64,000 nt of DNA from Chryseobacterium sp. JAH (lineage in GTDB: Bacteria > Bacteroidota > Bacteroidia > Flavobacteriales > Weeksellaceae). Shown in pieces: positions 6,395 to 16,168 of this stretch. A program made the position numbers and the translations under genes. The stretch covers positions 224,087 to 288,086 of the forward strand of contig NZ_LMAH01000006.1 of the NCBI RefSeq assembly GCF_001507335.1. The letters run 5' to 3'. Position 1 is the first letter of the stretch. Every line of letters starts with the position of its first letter. Under the pieces are notes generated by a model that worked only from the letters and a program-made list of their open reading frames with translations, was not told the origin of the DNA and searched no databases.

Positions 6395-8452
6395 ATGCAC
6401 ATTCAGATTTCACAGGATTTTAGAAAAAAGACCAAGGCAGCGGTTTCTTCTATTGTCACTTTTGTTTTTGTCTACATTCTTATTTTTATTTTCACCATCG
6501 CTTTGGCTTTAGCGTGTATCGGTGGCGGAATCTGGCTCATTGCAGCAAAGCCTATGTTTCTGACTTTAATGGTTGGTGCAGGTTTAGCAGGAACAGGAAT
6601 TTTTGTGTTCTTTTTTATCATTAAATTTTTATTTAAAAAGCACATCAACGACAGAAGTGATCTAACCGAAATCAAGAGATCAGACGAACCTGAACTTTTT
6701 AAAATGATTGATGACATCGTAAAAGAAGCCGAAACCAACTTCCCGAAAAAAGTATACCTGTCAAACGATGTCAACGCAAGTGTATTCTATGATTCAAGTT
6801 TTTGGAGTATGTTTTTTCCCATTCAGAAAAATCTAACAATCGGAGTCGGTCTTATCAACACTACAACAAAACAGGAACTGAAAGCGATACTTTCTCACGA
6901 ATTCGGGCATTTCTCGCAGCGTTCCATGAAGGTGGGAAGCTATGTCTATAATGTGAATCAGATTATTTTTAATTTGGTCAATGATGATGAATCATATCGA
7001 AATTCTGTTGAAAAGTTCGCTAGTTTCAGCGGCTATTTTTCAATTTTTGCATCGCTGGCCATTTTCTTTACTTCAAAAATACAATGGGTGCTTGCGAAGA
7101 TGTATTCTTACGTCAATATACGTCACATGGCACTTTCCAGAGAAATGGAATTTCATGCAGACGAGGTTGCCGCCAATATTGCAGGATCGATTTCTTTGGA
7201 AGAATCGCTTTTGAGACTAGAACTGGCCAATAATTCTTATCATAATGTGCTTAATTTTTATGAAGCGAGAATTTCAAAAAACCAATCGAGTAGAAATATC
7301 TACAGAGAACAGTTTTTTGTGATGAATTTTCTTGCCGAGCAAAACGAACTAGAAATGAAATACGATCTTCCACATGTGAAACTTACAGAGTCAGGCTTGT
7401 TCAACAAATCAAAACTGAATATAGAAAATCAATGGGCATCGCATCCTTCCACAGAAGACCGCGTAGCAAAACTAAGACAGCTTAATATTACAAAAGAAGT
7501 CGACAATCAACCTGCAAAAGATCTATTTAAAGATTTCGCAAAAACAGAAGAAAAACTGACAGCCAAACTTTTCTCCAACATAAAATACGAACGTGGAAGA
7601 AAAGATTTAGAATTCGAAACTTTTAAATCTGAATTTGAAACACAGTATCAGAGAGATTCTTTTGATAAAATTTTTAATAACTACTACGATAACAAAAATC
7701 CAAATCCTGAAATTCAGGAGAACGTTCTGTCTGAAAATATTCAGTTTGAAAACCTTTACGACAATGAAAAAGTAGAACTTGTATACACTTTAATCGCTTT
7801 GGAAAGTGATAAAAAAACCATCGAAGCGGTTGCCAATAAAGAATTTATTTTAAAAACATTCGACTACGACGGAAAAAAATATAAAGCTGCTGAAGCCAAA
7901 AAACTGATTCCGAAAATTGATCAGTCAATTGTAGAAATAAAAGATCAAATCATAAAAAATGATTCTGATATTTACAATTACTTTCTGAAAACAGCTGACA
8001 TCCAAAATAGGAAATCAGAATTTGTGAGTCTTTATCAATCATTTTCAGATTACGATAAGCTTTATGAAGAAAAATACAAGCTGTACATTGATCTCGTAAA
8101 TGCTACTGCTTTTATCAGTGCCCGAACTCCTTTTGAGCAGATCAGACATAATTTTATAACGCTTAAATCTTTGGAAGACCAATTAAAACAGGAAATGAGA
8201 TTTCATCTTCAAAATCTACACCTCACCTCCGAATTGAGTGAGAAAGATATAAAAGATTTGAAAGATTACATTGAGAAAGAGCACATCTATTTCCGTAATG
8301 AAGAATATTTTGAAGCCAATCTGCGACTGCTGATGAACGCAATCAATACTTTACCTTATCTTCTTCACAGAAAATATTTTTTAGTTAAAAAAGAAGTACT
8401 ATCACTGATGAACAATCTTGAAGAGCGTCGGCGTGTAGAAAAATTCTCCTAG
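6395..8452 (+). CDS. M48-family zinc metallopeptidase, membrane-bound
   Basis: A 685-residue protein starting at ATG 6395; an in-frame TTG at 6350 would add 15 residues without apparent meaning. Two membrane helices lie near residues 20-75. The zinc-binding motif HEFGH is at about 168-172, with the downstream glutamate in EMEFHADE at about 250, as in HtpX/Ste24-type peptidases. The C-terminal ~400 residues are a long charged, helix-rich region without recognisable domain, much larger than in HtpX (about 290 residues). Family members degrade membrane or misfolded proteins. It stands alone, with a terminator behind it. Confidence 0.85.
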   Translation: MHIQISQDFRKKTKAAVSSIVTFVFVYILIFIFTIALALACIGGGIWLIAAKPMFLTLMVGAGLAGTGIFVFFFIIKFLFKKHINDRSDLTEIKRSDEPELFKMIDDIVKEAETNFPKKVYLSNDVNASVFYDSSFWSMFFPIQKNLTIGVGLINTTTKQELKAILSHEFGHFSQRSMKVGSYVYNVNQIIFNLVNDDESYRNSVEKFASFSGYFSIFASLAIFFTSKIQWVLAKMYSYVNIRHMALSREMEFHADEVAANIAGSISLEESLLRLELANNSYHNVLNFYEARISKNQSSRNIYREQFFVMNFLAEQNELEMKYDLPHVKLTESGLFNKSKLNIENQWASHPSTEDRVAKLRQLNITKEVDNQPAKDLFKDFAKTEEKLTAKLFSNIKYERGRKDLEFETFKSEFETQYQRDSFDKIFNNYYDNKNPNPEIQENVLSENIQFENLYDNEKVELVYTLIALESDKKTIEAVANKEFILKTFDYDGKKYKAAEAKKLIPKIDQSIVEIKDQIIKNDSDIYNYFLKTADIQNRKSEFVSLYQSFSDYDKLYEEKYKLYIDLVNATAFISARTPFEQIRHNFITLKSLEDQLKQEMRFHLQNLHLTSELSEKDIKDLKDYIEKEHIYFRNEEYFEANLRLLMNAINTLPYLLHRKYFLVKKEVLSLMNNLEERRRVEKFS

Positions 8453-8462
8453 TTAGAGTACC

Positions 8463-8495
8463 AACCGTTTTGTTTTTACAGAACGGTTTTTTTGT
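8463..8495 (+). terminator. Rho-independent terminator of the M48 peptidase gene
   Basis: AACCGTT and AACGGTT form a stem around TTGTTTTTACAG, followed by a run of T, just after the stop at 8452. Confidence 0.75.
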
Positions 8496-8550
8496 TATTT
8501 TTACTAAAGATTCTTACAAAGTATGATAATTATTTAAATGAATTAAAACA

Positions 8551-8958
8551 ATGAGCGCAGAACAAATCCCAATCTACTACCACGGTACAAAAGCAGATTT
8601 AAAAACTGGTGACCTCATCGAAGTAGGCTTTGTATCAAATTACGGAACAAAAAGAAAATCAAAGTACATTTATCTTTCCGCCACTTTGGATGCGGCAACT
8701 TGGGGCGCAGAATTGGCTTTCGGAGACGGGAAAGAAAGAATCTACATCGTAGAACCGACAGGGAAAATAGAAGACGATCCTAACGTAACAGATAAAAAGT
8801 TTCCGGGAAATCCTACAAAATCCTACCGTTCGCAATATGCTTTCAAAGTCGTTGGAGAAGTTACAGATTGGGAAGGTCATTCCCCTGAACAGCTTAAAAT
8901 GATGAAAGATCATTTGGAAAAGCTGAAAGAGCAAGGCATTGAAGCGATTGAAGATTAA
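8551..8958 (+). CDS. arr: Rifampin ADP-ribosyltransferase
   Basis: A 135-residue cytosolic enzyme matching the Arr family in length and motifs: YYHGTKADLKTGDLIE at the start, the conserved YIYLSATLDAATWGAELA core, then IYIVEPTG and the end KSYRSQYAFKVVGEV followed by W..H.PEQ. Arr transfers ADP-ribose from NAD to the 23-OH of rifampin, so the drug no longer fits RNA polymerase. It is a single gene with its own upstream region; no integrase or cassette boundary is seen beside it, so it looks resident rather than newly acquired. The rpoB gene, whose product is the rifampin target, is in the same window. Confidence 0.9.
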   Translation: MSAEQIPIYYHGTKADLKTGDLIEVGFVSNYGTKRKSKYIYLSATLDAATWGAELAFGDGKERIYIVEPTGKIEDDPNVTDKKFPGNPTKSYRSQYAFKVVGEVTDWEGHSPEQLKMMKDHLEKLKEQGIEAIED

Positions 8959-9319
8959 TTTAGAGATACATTTGGTATGAAATCCTTACTTATTTTTGTA
9001 CACTGCCTCCTGCTCACAGCAAGTTTTCACCCCAGAGTATCGCAATAGTATTTCATCAAGATATTGTCTATACACAAAGCAAGAGATGAGATCTTTTAAT
9101 AGGTATGAAAAATGTAACAAGTCAGATAAGGCTTTCAGTACGTGAAATAGAGAATGCATGAAATCGGACCATTTTAGAAGTATTTAATTATAAAATTGAG
9201 CTTGCGTAAAGAGGAAGATACTTTTTGACTAAGTAATAATGAACTCAAATCATTAGAAAATCATTCTGAAGAAAATTTTTCCCAAAAAATTTCTGTAAAA
9301 ACTAATAAAATACCTTTTA
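8959..9319. other. 361 bp non-coding gap
   Basis: I see no convincing gene, RNA or long hairpin between arr and the SRPBCC gene. All short frames lack a ribosome-binding context. It may hold the promoter of the downstream gene, but no clear TAnnTTTG element was found. Confidence 0.5.
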
Positions 9320-9772
9320 ATGGAAAATAAAAATTTCAACATTTCTTTTTTAGTGGATCAAACGCCAAACGAGGTTTTTAAAGCAATTACTAACGTACGT
9401 GGTTGGTGGTCTGAAGCAGCAGAAGGAGATTCAGAAAACCTCAACGACGAATTTACTTACATACATGGTGACATCCATTATTCTAAGCACAGAGTAGTGG
9501 AAGTTTTTCTAAACAAAAAGGTTGTATGGTTGACTTTAGACAGCAGATTATCCTTCGTAGAAAAGCAAGATGAATGGAACGGCACCAAGGTCATTTTTGA
9601 AATTACAGAACAGGATGGCAAAACCAAATTAGAGGTTACACATGTAGGATTGGTCCCAGAATTTCAATGTTTTGAAGGGTGCTCAAAAGGTTGGACACAT
9701 TATCTGGAAAACAGCTTAATCCCATTGATAGTAACAGGTACAGGAAATCCTGACCGAAAGGAAAACATGTAA
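9320..9772 (+). CDS. SRPBCC/AHSA1-like START-fold protein
   Basis: A 150-residue protein with the pattern of Aha1/SRPBCC-type ligand-binding proteins: an N-terminal strand NISFLVDQTPNEVFKAITNV followed by GWWS, a central GTKVIFEITEQDGKTKLEVTH, and the C-terminal helix CSKGWTHYLENSLIPLI. These proteins bind hydrophobic ligands in a helix-grip cavity; the ligand is unknown. It is followed on the same strand by a DUF2200 gene 90 bases later, and both are typical small stress-type genes of flavobacteria. Confidence 0.8.
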   Translation: MENKNFNISFLVDQTPNEVFKAITNVRGWWSEAAEGDSENLNDEFTYIHGDIHYSKHRVVEVFLNKKVVWLTLDSRLSFVEKQDEWNGTKVIFEITEQDGKTKLEVTHVGLVPEFQCFEGCSKGWTHYLENSLIPLIVTGTGNPDRKENM

Positions 9773-9861
9773 ACCTACTACAACTCCAGAAAGTTAACTT
9801 ATCAGGAACTATCATCTTACCCATTGAAAGGGAACTTTAAATACATAAAAACTCCAAAACA

Positions 9862-10218
9862 ATGCAAAATACAAGAATTTTCACCACATCATTTGTCAGT
9901 GTTTATCCCCACTACATCACAAAAGCAGAAAAGAAAGGACGCACAAAAGAGGAAGTACACGAAATCATTTTCTGGCTTACAGGATATGATGAAAAAAGTC
10001 TTCAGGAACTGTTGGAAAAAAGAACTGATTTTCAGACTTTCTTCGATGAAGCTCCAAAACTCAACCCCAACGTTTCGTTGATTAAAGGAGTAATCTGTGG
10101 TTATCGTGTGGAAGATATTGAAAATGAACTGATGCGAAACATCCGGTATCTTGATAAATTGATCGATGAACTGGCCAAAGGAAAATCAATGGAGAAAATT
10201 TTGAGAAAAAGCGAATGA
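9862..10218 (+). CDS. DUF2200 family protein
   Basis: A 118-residue protein recognisable as DUF2200 by [18 protein letters not shown], then [12 protein letters not shown], the central [11 protein letters not shown] and the C-terminal [20 protein letters not shown]. Full length for the family. No signal peptide. The biochemical function is unknown; helix-rich and cytosolic. A frame from 9824 overlaps its start, but the Met at 9862 gives the family N-terminus. Probably co-transcribed with the SRPBCC gene. Confidence 0.85.
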   Translation: MQNTRIFTTSFVSVYPHYITKAEKKGRTKEEVHEIIFWLTGYDEKSLQELLEKRTDFQTFFDEAPKLNPNVSLIKGVICGYRVEDIENELMRNIRYLDKLIDELAKGKSMEKILRKSE

Positions 10219-10647
10219 TGATGTAAGCATATTCTCTTTTGAATTGGTATAAAAATATTCGCAAAATTTAGTTGAATCACATAATATGAAATCTTTAAAT
10301 TCTCATAAGTAAAGTAAGTAACCATTCATTAGCTTCTCATTTTAAATATCTAAAACTAACTTCTCTAGCTTAGATGGCAATCTGATCAAAACATCATATT
10401 TAAATCATGAAAATATAAATAGCAGAGTACCTCCTACAGCACTTCATTAGATTTTATGAAAATAAAACTCAATCTGACAGGTTATAATTCATAAAAAAGT
10501 AAATATCATTAAGTATTTCAAAATATTTTGAGCCGTTTTAAGTTTTTAGAACGGTTTTTGATTAATACAATTGTAATGTAGTGTTGACTTAAATTTCATC
10601 TATTTAAACAACATTTCTAGCTTATTTACACCACAAAATATAACACC
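10219..10647. other. 429 bp gap containing a terminator hairpin
   Basis: The gap is AT-rich and I see no gene in it. At 10532-10559 CCGTTTTA and TAGAACGG form a stem followed by TTTTTG, a probable rho-independent terminator on the + strand. The remainder holds no visible repeat or RNA. Confidence 0.5.
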
Positions 10648-11409
10648 ATGAAAAAAATACTATTACTCCTTTCCTGTATCCTCATTTCAGGAATTAACGC
10701 ACAAGAAATGCCTCCTAATGTACACACAGTTCCTGAGGATAAAATGAATATCATTAAAACCAATATTACTGGTTATGCGTTCCGAAACATTAATCTTTCT
10801 TATGAGAGATCAATCAACAGATGGTTCGCCATAAATATAGGATTCGGAACTGTAGCAGAAGGGAAAGTTCCATTTATGAATGCTTTTTTAAGCGAAGAAG
10901 ATGAAAAAGATTTTCAGAATCTTAAAATCAAAGCAACCAACTTGACCATAGAGCCTAGATTTTATATCGGTGAAGGCTATGGAAAGGGATTTTACTTCGC
11001 TCCCTACTATCGTTACTCAAAAGTTTCCACCAATACGTTTGACTACACTTATGATTACAGTGCTTTTGGAACGACCTTACCCATTCCAATGAAAGGTTTG
11101 GGAGATGCAAAAGGAAACAGCGGCGGACTCATGGTTGGTGCACAGTTTTTCCTCAACAAGCAGCATAGTTTTGTGTTAGACTTTTGGATTGCCGGGGCAC
11201 ACTATGGCTCAGGGAAAGGAGACTTCAGTTTAATGAGCGATATTTTTCTCACTCCAGAGATGCAGGCTGAGCTAAAAAGGGAGATTGAAAATTTAGATAT
11301 TCCCTTTGTAAATTATACTGTAGAAACCAATTCAAATGGTGCAAAAATAAAGGTAGATGGACCGTGGGCAGGTTTTAGAAGCGGATTCTCATTGGGATAC
11401 AGATTTTAA
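10648..11409 (+). CDS. Outer-membrane beta-barrel protein (DUF3575-like)
   Basis: A 253-residue protein with signal peptide (KKILLLLSCILISGINA) and alternating amphipathic strands ending in an aromatic residue (GFRSGFSLGYRF), as expected for a barrel inserted by the BAM machinery. The ITGYAFRNINLSYERSINRW segment is typical of the DUF3575-type small barrels of Bacteroidota. The second half contains turns such as GDAKGNSGGLMVGAQFFL. Exact role unknown. It is monocistronic and closed by a bidirectional terminator. Confidence 0.75.
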   Translation: MKKILLLLSCILISGINAQEMPPNVHTVPEDKMNIIKTNITGYAFRNINLSYERSINRWFAINIGFGTVAEGKVPFMNAFLSEEDEKDFQNLKIKATNLTIEPRFYIGEGYGKGFYFAPYYRYSKVSTNTFDYTYDYSAFGTTLPIPMKGLGDAKGNSGGLMVGAQFFLNKQHSFVLDFWIAGAHYGSGKGDFSLMSDIFLTPEMQAELKREIENLDIPFVNYTVETNSNGAKIKVDGPWAGFRSGFSLGYRF

Positions 11410-11422
11410 TGCATCTTGAAAT

Positions 11423-11460
11423 AAAAAATACCGTTCATAAAGTATGAACGGTATTTTTTT
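11423..11460. terminator. Bidirectional terminator between convergent genes
   Basis: AAATACCGTTCAT and ATGAACGGTATTT form a perfect stem with a 5-base loop, with A-run before and T-run after. It serves the barrel gene on + and the 70-residue gene on -. Confidence 0.85.
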
Positions 11461-11672
11461 TATTTGTAAGCATCTTTAAATTTTTCAATAAGATGGTCAA
11501 GAGTATGGCGTTGTACGTAAACTGTTCTCACATCATCATAACGTGGGGATCTGTAAAAGACTTCATGGAAATCCATACTTCCATTTCCTACTTTTACCAC
11601 TTTTTCAACATCAATGTTCAATTTCTTGAGTTCTTCTCTTAAGACTTGAAATTCGTCTTGGATATTATTCAT
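11460..11672 (-). CDS. Small conserved hypothetical protein (70 aa)
   Basis: A 70-residue charged protein, MNNIQDEFQVLREELKKLN then VEKVVKVGNGSMDFHEVFY, ending in HTLDHLIEKFKDAYK. No signal peptide or membrane segment. The length, ATG start and terminator immediately after the stop support a real gene. I do not recognise a family; an N-terminal helix followed by a short beta-hairpin is suggested. Confidence 0.6.
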   Translation of the reverse strand: MNNIQDEFQVLREELKKLNIDVEKVVKVGNGSMDFHEVFYRSPRYDDVRTVYVQRHTLDHLIEKFKDAYK

Positions 11673-11824
11673 CTTTATATTTTGGTTTAAGTTAAAAAAT
11701 CATCAACAATTATCAAACTAACCCCTATTAATTTCAACAGATGGTTAAATTTTTAATAAATTTAGTAATTTACTTTGAAATAACCATAGGGTTTTCGATA
11801 ATTTTTACATTTAATCAAAATAAC

Positions 11825-11852
11825 AATAACTATACCTAACTGTATAGTTATT
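11825..11852. promoter_or_regulatory. Perfect 10-bp inverted repeat upstream of the CPBP gene
   Basis: AATAACTATA and TATAGTTATT are separated by 8 bases in the 292-bp region between the divergent 70-residue gene and the CPBP gene. There is no T-run, so an operator is more likely than a terminator. Confidence 0.4.
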
Positions 11853-11964
11853 AATTAAAAGTGAATTCAATATGAACTAAATGTTAACAAACTTAATGCT
11901 ACAGGCATTTTTCGTTGTAACAAAACCATAATTCCAAGCACTAATAATTAGGAAAAGAATAAGC

Positions 11965-12837
11965 ATGTATAACGCAAACACAAAGTCGATTCTTAATGAC
12001 TTTTTTAATTTTTTAAAGAAACCCAACGATCAACAGATTCATCTTTCTACTAAAAATAAGTTTTCTTTAATTTTTAAACTTTTAATTTTAGAATTACTCT
12101 TTACTTTAATCATTGTTACACCTCTTAATTATCTGATTGACGAATTCATAACGATAAAATCACCAAGTTTAGATTACAAATTCAATACAATATATGCTAT
12201 CATCGCACTAATGGTTTTGATAGTTCCCTTTGTAGAAGAAATCATGTTCAGGTCTATTTTAAGATATAATTCAATTTTCAGTAAATGGATCGACCGAGAA
12301 AAATGGGATCGATATTTTCCTTATCTGGTATACACAATGAGTATTGCATTTGGTCTTGTACACGCCAGCAATTATTATAATGACTCTTTAAGTTTTTATC
12401 TCTTATTGCCTTTAATAATTTTAAGCCAGCTTTCCGGCGGATTTGTACTGAGCTACATTCGGGTGAGAATCAATTTTTATTATGGATTCATTTATCATGC
12501 TTTATGGAATTTGATTGCTGCTTTAATTATTCCGTCAATTGTACTTTTGATGAGCTGTCCTATCAAAGATCATTCTAAAAACTACAGCTTAGAAATCGAT
12601 GAGAAAATACTTTTCAATCAAAATGAAATTCAGTCAATCTCAATAGATAGTAGAGATAATAAAGTGTACAAAATTGATGCGGAACAGTTGTTTCTTCAGG
12701 ACATTCTCGATCAGATTTATGGTGAAGAAAAATATTACGTGGATGAATATTTAATTGATATGGATTTTTCTTCCAAGCAAGGTGTCACCAAAGAAGAATT
12801 TAAAAAGATTCTGGAAAAAGAATATGATATTGAATAA
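11965..12837 (+). CDS. CPBP-family intramembrane metalloprotease
   Basis: A 290-residue membrane protein with the CAAX-protease/bacteriocin-processing motifs: EE at 91-92 with R96 (VEEIMFRSIL), FGLVHASNY with His at about 133, and FIYHALWN with His at about 178. About six membrane helices lie in residues 35-200. The C-terminal ~90 residues are soluble and charged, with DSRDNKVYKIDAEQ, and are not part of the core fold. Homologues process prenylated or other membrane peptides, but the bacterial substrate is usually unknown. Confidence 0.85.
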   Translation: MYNANTKSILNDFFNFLKKPNDQQIHLSTKNKFSLIFKLLILELLFTLIIVTPLNYLIDEFITIKSPSLDYKFNTIYAIIALMVLIVPFVEEIMFRSILRYNSIFSKWIDREKWDRYFPYLVYTMSIAFGLVHASNYYNDSLSFYLLLPLIILSQLSGGFVLSYIRVRINFYYGFIYHALWNLIAALIIPSIVLLMSCPIKDHSKNYSLEIDEKILFNQNEIQSISIDSRDNKVYKIDAEQLFLQDILDQIYGEEKYYVDEYLIDMDFSSKQGVTKEEFKKILEKEYDIE

Positions 12838-12946
12838 ATTTTCAAGTTTAAATTTATTCTGTTCTTAAGAAATATCTATTAAAAGTGATTTTTAAATTTA
12901 ACTCTTAAAACAATCTGCAATCAAATAAGCAAATACATTTTAAACC

Positions 12947-13300
12947 ATGAAAACATTTAATACCCTTCTCGTTTTGATTTCACTTACAATTTCAGGTTCT
13001 ATTTTTGCACAAAAAGCCGCACAGAATAAATCTGATAATGTTAAAACAAATACAACCAAGAATGAAAGAATTTTACCAAACGAAAATGCTCCTCATTTCA
13101 TGCAGTTTGGAATCATGTCAAGAAATCATGATGAATTCAGAAAAAAATATGGTATTGCGGTCATTTATCAGAATTGTGTGATCAGCCAATTCCAATCTCA
13201 GAAAGCCAGAGAAAACAATCAACTCGTTGCTAAAACTCTCACAGAAAAACATGGAGATACATGGAGAAAAGATCTAGGATTTATTCCTTACGGTATATAA
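12947..13300 (+). CDS. Small secreted hypothetical protein (117 aa)
   Basis: A 117-residue protein with a signal peptide (KTFNTLLVLISLTISGSIFA) and cleavage near AQ. The mature part has a Lys/Asn-rich linker, then a compact region NAPHFMQFGIMSRNHDEFRK and YGIAVIYQNCVISQF, ending in LGFIPYGI. I recognise the shape from flavobacterial genomes but not a function. It is 110 bases after the CPBP gene on the same strand and convergent with the ABC exporter gene, with only 6 bases between stops. Confidence 0.65.
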   Translation: MKTFNTLLVLISLTISGSIFAQKAAQNKSDNVKTNTTKNERILPNENAPHFMQFGIMSRNHDEFRKKYGIAVIYQNCVISQFQSQKARENNQLVAKTLTEKHGDTWRKDLGFIPYGI

Positions 13301-13306
13301 TTTAAA

Positions 13307-15058
13307 TTAAATCTTTTCCTCAACTTCAATTTCGTGTCTCAGCTGCGCTTTGTACAAGGTTGAATAATAGCCATTCTTATCCAGAAGTTCAAGATGCTTT
13401 CCTTCTTCAACGATCTTACCATGCTCCATAACAATGATTTTGTCGGCTTTCTCTATAGTTGAAAGTCTGTGGGCAATAATGATTGAAGTTCTGTTTTTGG
13501 TGATTTTTTCTGTCGCTTTCTGGATTAGTTTTTCACTTTCATGATCAATAGAGGAAGTTGCTTCATCTAAAATCAAAATTTTCGGGTCAGACAAATAGGC
13601 TCTTAAGAAAGATAATAACTGTCTTTGACCTAATGAAATAGACGAACCTCTTTCGCTTACTACATATTCATAACCACCGGGAAGACTTTCGATAAAATCA
13701 TCCACTTCAATTTCTTTTGCGCCGGCTTTTATTTTCTCTAAAGTCACACTGTCATCTCCAAACGCAAGATTCTCAAAAATACTTCCATGGAACAGGAAAA
13801 CATCCTGCAGAACAACACCGATATGACTTCTCAGATTATACAGCTCGTAATCTTTCAATTCAACGTCATCAATAAAAATTTCTCCGGAATTAATGTCATA
13901 TAATCTCGTGATCAAACTAATAATCGTTGATTTCCCAGCTCCGGTGGCTCCTACAATAGCTACCGTTTCTCCAGGATTGACTTTAAAATCAATTCCTTTT
14001 AAAACTTCCTGCTTATCATCGTATGCGAAACGTACATCTTTGAATTCTATTTTTCCGTGAAAATGGTCTTTAGAAACCTTTCCGTTGTTTGGCATTGCAT
14101 AATCTTCATCCATAATCCCTAAAACTCTTTCCGCACCTACAATTCCACGTTGAATATTATTGAAACGGTCTGCAATCTGCCTCAAAGGTCGAATCAGCAT
14201 TGAAATAAACTGAATAAAAGCAATCACGACACCTGCGCTGATGGTAATGTAACCTCCATAAAACAAAACAAAACCGATAAAAAGTGAAGAAATTAATTCA
14301 ACTACAGGAAAAAAGAGCGAGAAGATAAAAACCGTTCTCAGCAAAGCACTCTTTAGGGTAATATTAATATCGTCAAACTTTTGAAATTCAGCTTTTTGCC
14401 TGTTAAACACCTGAATAATAGGCATGCCGGCTAATCTTTCCTGCACAAAAGAGTTTTGGTTGGAAGTCCAGTTTCTTTCATCACCAAAAGCTTTTTTCAG
14501 CCTTTTCTGGAAAAACCTTGTAATCACGACCATTAGAGGTAAGATCGCCAACGAGATATAACTCAGATGCACATCCACCTGAAACATCATGAAGAGTACG
14601 AAAATAATTCTCAAAACATCTCCAAAAACCATTAAGAAACCATCTGTATAAACGGTAGCAATGGTTTCTACATCCCCCACTGCACGAGTGACCAACTGAC
14701 CAATTGGGGTTTTATCAAAGAAAGCGGTTTTAAAATAAATCAGCTTATTGTAAAGTCTTTCGCGAATATCTCTGATGACATTCTGAGAAATATAATTAGA
14801 AAAATAAACCAAAAAGAAATTTAAAATCGTCTCTGCAAAAACCAACCCTACCAAAACATAAATATGCTTCATCATCAAGGCCTTATCTTTCAGTTTCGTA
14901 ATATCATTATCTACGATTTGCATGGTAAGATAAGGTCTGTACGTGGAAACTATGGACAGTATAATGGAAATAATTAGGGTAAAAATAAACCACGAACGAA
15001 ACTTCATACCAATGAAGAAAAGTCTCTTTACTATTGCCCAGGTATCTTGTTTTTTCAT
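13307..15058 (-). CDS. ABC exporter, fused permease and ATPase (MsbA/MdlB type)
   Basis: A 583-residue half-transporter: six membrane helices in residues ~20-300, then an ATP-binding domain with Walker A GATGAGKST, Q-loop VVLQDVFLF, signature SLGQRQLLSFLRAYL, Walker B ILILDEATSSID and the H-loop in IIIAHRLSTI. Such half-transporters work as dimers to export lipids or drugs. SLGQRQ in place of LSGGQ is common in MdlB/YheH-like proteins that pair with a partner half. No partner gene lies next to it, so a homodimer or a distant partner must be assumed. Confidence 0.9.
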   Translation of the reverse strand: MKKQDTWAIVKRLFFIGMKFRSWFIFTLIISIILSIVSTYRPYLTMQIVDNDITKLKDKALMMKHIYVLVGLVFAETILNFFLVYFSNYISQNVIRDIRERLYNKLIYFKTAFFDKTPIGQLVTRAVGDVETIATVYTDGFLMVFGDVLRIIFVLFMMFQVDVHLSYISLAILPLMVVITRFFQKRLKKAFGDERNWTSNQNSFVQERLAGMPIIQVFNRQKAEFQKFDDINITLKSALLRTVFIFSLFFPVVELISSLFIGFVLFYGGYITISAGVVIAFIQFISMLIRPLRQIADRFNNIQRGIVGAERVLGIMDEDYAMPNNGKVSKDHFHGKIEFKDVRFAYDDKQEVLKGIDFKVNPGETVAIVGATGAGKSTIISLITRLYDINSGEIFIDDVELKDYELYNLRSHIGVVLQDVFLFHGSIFENLAFGDDSVTLEKIKAGAKEIEVDDFIESLPGGYEYVVSERGSSISLGQRQLLSFLRAYLSDPKILILDEATSSIDHESEKLIQKATEKITKNRTSIIIAHRLSTIEKADKIIVMEHGKIVEEGKHLELLDKNGYYSTLYKAQLRHEIEVEEKI

Positions 15059-15188
15059 GATCGAAATTGACGTAAAGAATTAATTTTAAAAAATTCTCTG
15101 CAAAAATAAGACTTTAAAATTTTACAGCCTTTACAACTCCATCAAATAGTCATAGAAAGTTTCTGATCCCTGTTATTTACAGAATAAA

Positions 15189-15959
15189 TTATTGTAGTTT
15201 TTCTAACCAGTTTAAAACATATCCCGCAACTTCTTCCCAACCTTTTTCACCGGCAATAAAATGACTTCTTCCTTCAAATTCTTTAAAGTCTACAATACTT
15301 TTTTCATCTTTGTACGCATTGGCTATTTTTCTTGAAAATTCTGCAGGGAAAATATGGTCGTTTGAGCCTGCGATAAACAATAACGGTTCATGAGGTTTAT
15401 TTAAATCTAATTTTGCTGAAGATTTGAAAAGCGGATCTCTTGCCAATTTTCTGCTTTCGGGAGTGGCAACGGTTTCGTACAACGTATCACTTTCAGCTTT
15501 AGAATAATTATTAAAAAAAGCTTTGTGATACCATTCTTTTGATCCTAAATATGCTGAGTTTCCTCTGAAGAAATTCACTACAGGCCAAACAATTTTCACA
15601 GTAGAAAAAGGAGCCATTACATTTTTTGGTGGTGCACCATCGATACTCACACCCGCAACCGCTTTTCCCATATCAATAAGTTTCTGAACCATCAATCCGC
15701 CGAATGAATGACCGATTACAATTGGTTTCTCAGGAAGCGTATTGATGAATGTTACCAAATTTTCTACCGTGTCATCAAAACCAACATTTTTCAGTTCTGA
15801 AGGAATATTTTTCTTTAAATCAATTGGATTTCCATCATGTCCGGGATTTGCCGGAGTATGTACCGTGTAACCTTGTGCTTCAAAATAAGTTTTCCAATTT
15901 TTCCAGCTTGTATTGTTTACAAATAATCCGTGAATCAATACGATAGTTTTTGTTTTCAT
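15189..15959 (-). CDS. Alpha/beta hydrolase
   Basis: A 256-residue cytosolic hydrolase with oxyanion loop LIHGLFVNNTSW, nucleophile elbow GHSFGG (Ser85), acid in AGSNDHIFP (about Asp209) and base in GRSHFIAGE (about His233), so the full catalytic triad is present. No signal peptide. The substrate cannot be told; the sequence resembles the group of small non-haem chloroperoxidase/esterase-like hydrolases. Start ATG at 15959 gives a clean family N-terminus. Confidence 0.85.
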   Translation of the reverse strand: MKTKTIVLIHGLFVNNTSWKNWKTYFEAQGYTVHTPANPGHDGNPIDLKKNIPSELKNVGFDDTVENLVTFINTLPEKPIVIGHSFGGLMVQKLIDMGKAVAGVSIDGAPPKNVMAPFSTVKIVWPVVNFFRGNSAYLGSKEWYHKAFFNNYSKAESDTLYETVATPESRKLARDPLFKSSAKLDLNKPHEPLLFIAGSNDHIFPAEFSRKIANAYKDEKSIVDFKEFEGRSHFIAGEKGWEEVAGYVLNWLEKLQ

Positions 15960-16168
15960 AATAAATATTGTTTTAAATTATGAGACAAAGTTGCGCAGAT
16001 AAACTGAGAATAATTTTAACCTTGGTTAAAATCGTAACAGTAGTTTAAATTTTATTTGAATATTATTTTTAACGCAAAGTGTGCGAAGGTGTAAAAGTAG
16101 CATAGATCACAAAGATTTTGGCAAAGTATTACATCTGCTAAATCAGTGAGATATTAAAAAAGTTCAGT

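Noticed and set aside
13307..15058. SLGQRQ in place of LSGGQ as a defect in the ABC exporter
   Set aside because: This form of the signature is common in MdlB/YheH-type half-transporters; all other ATPase motifs are intact.
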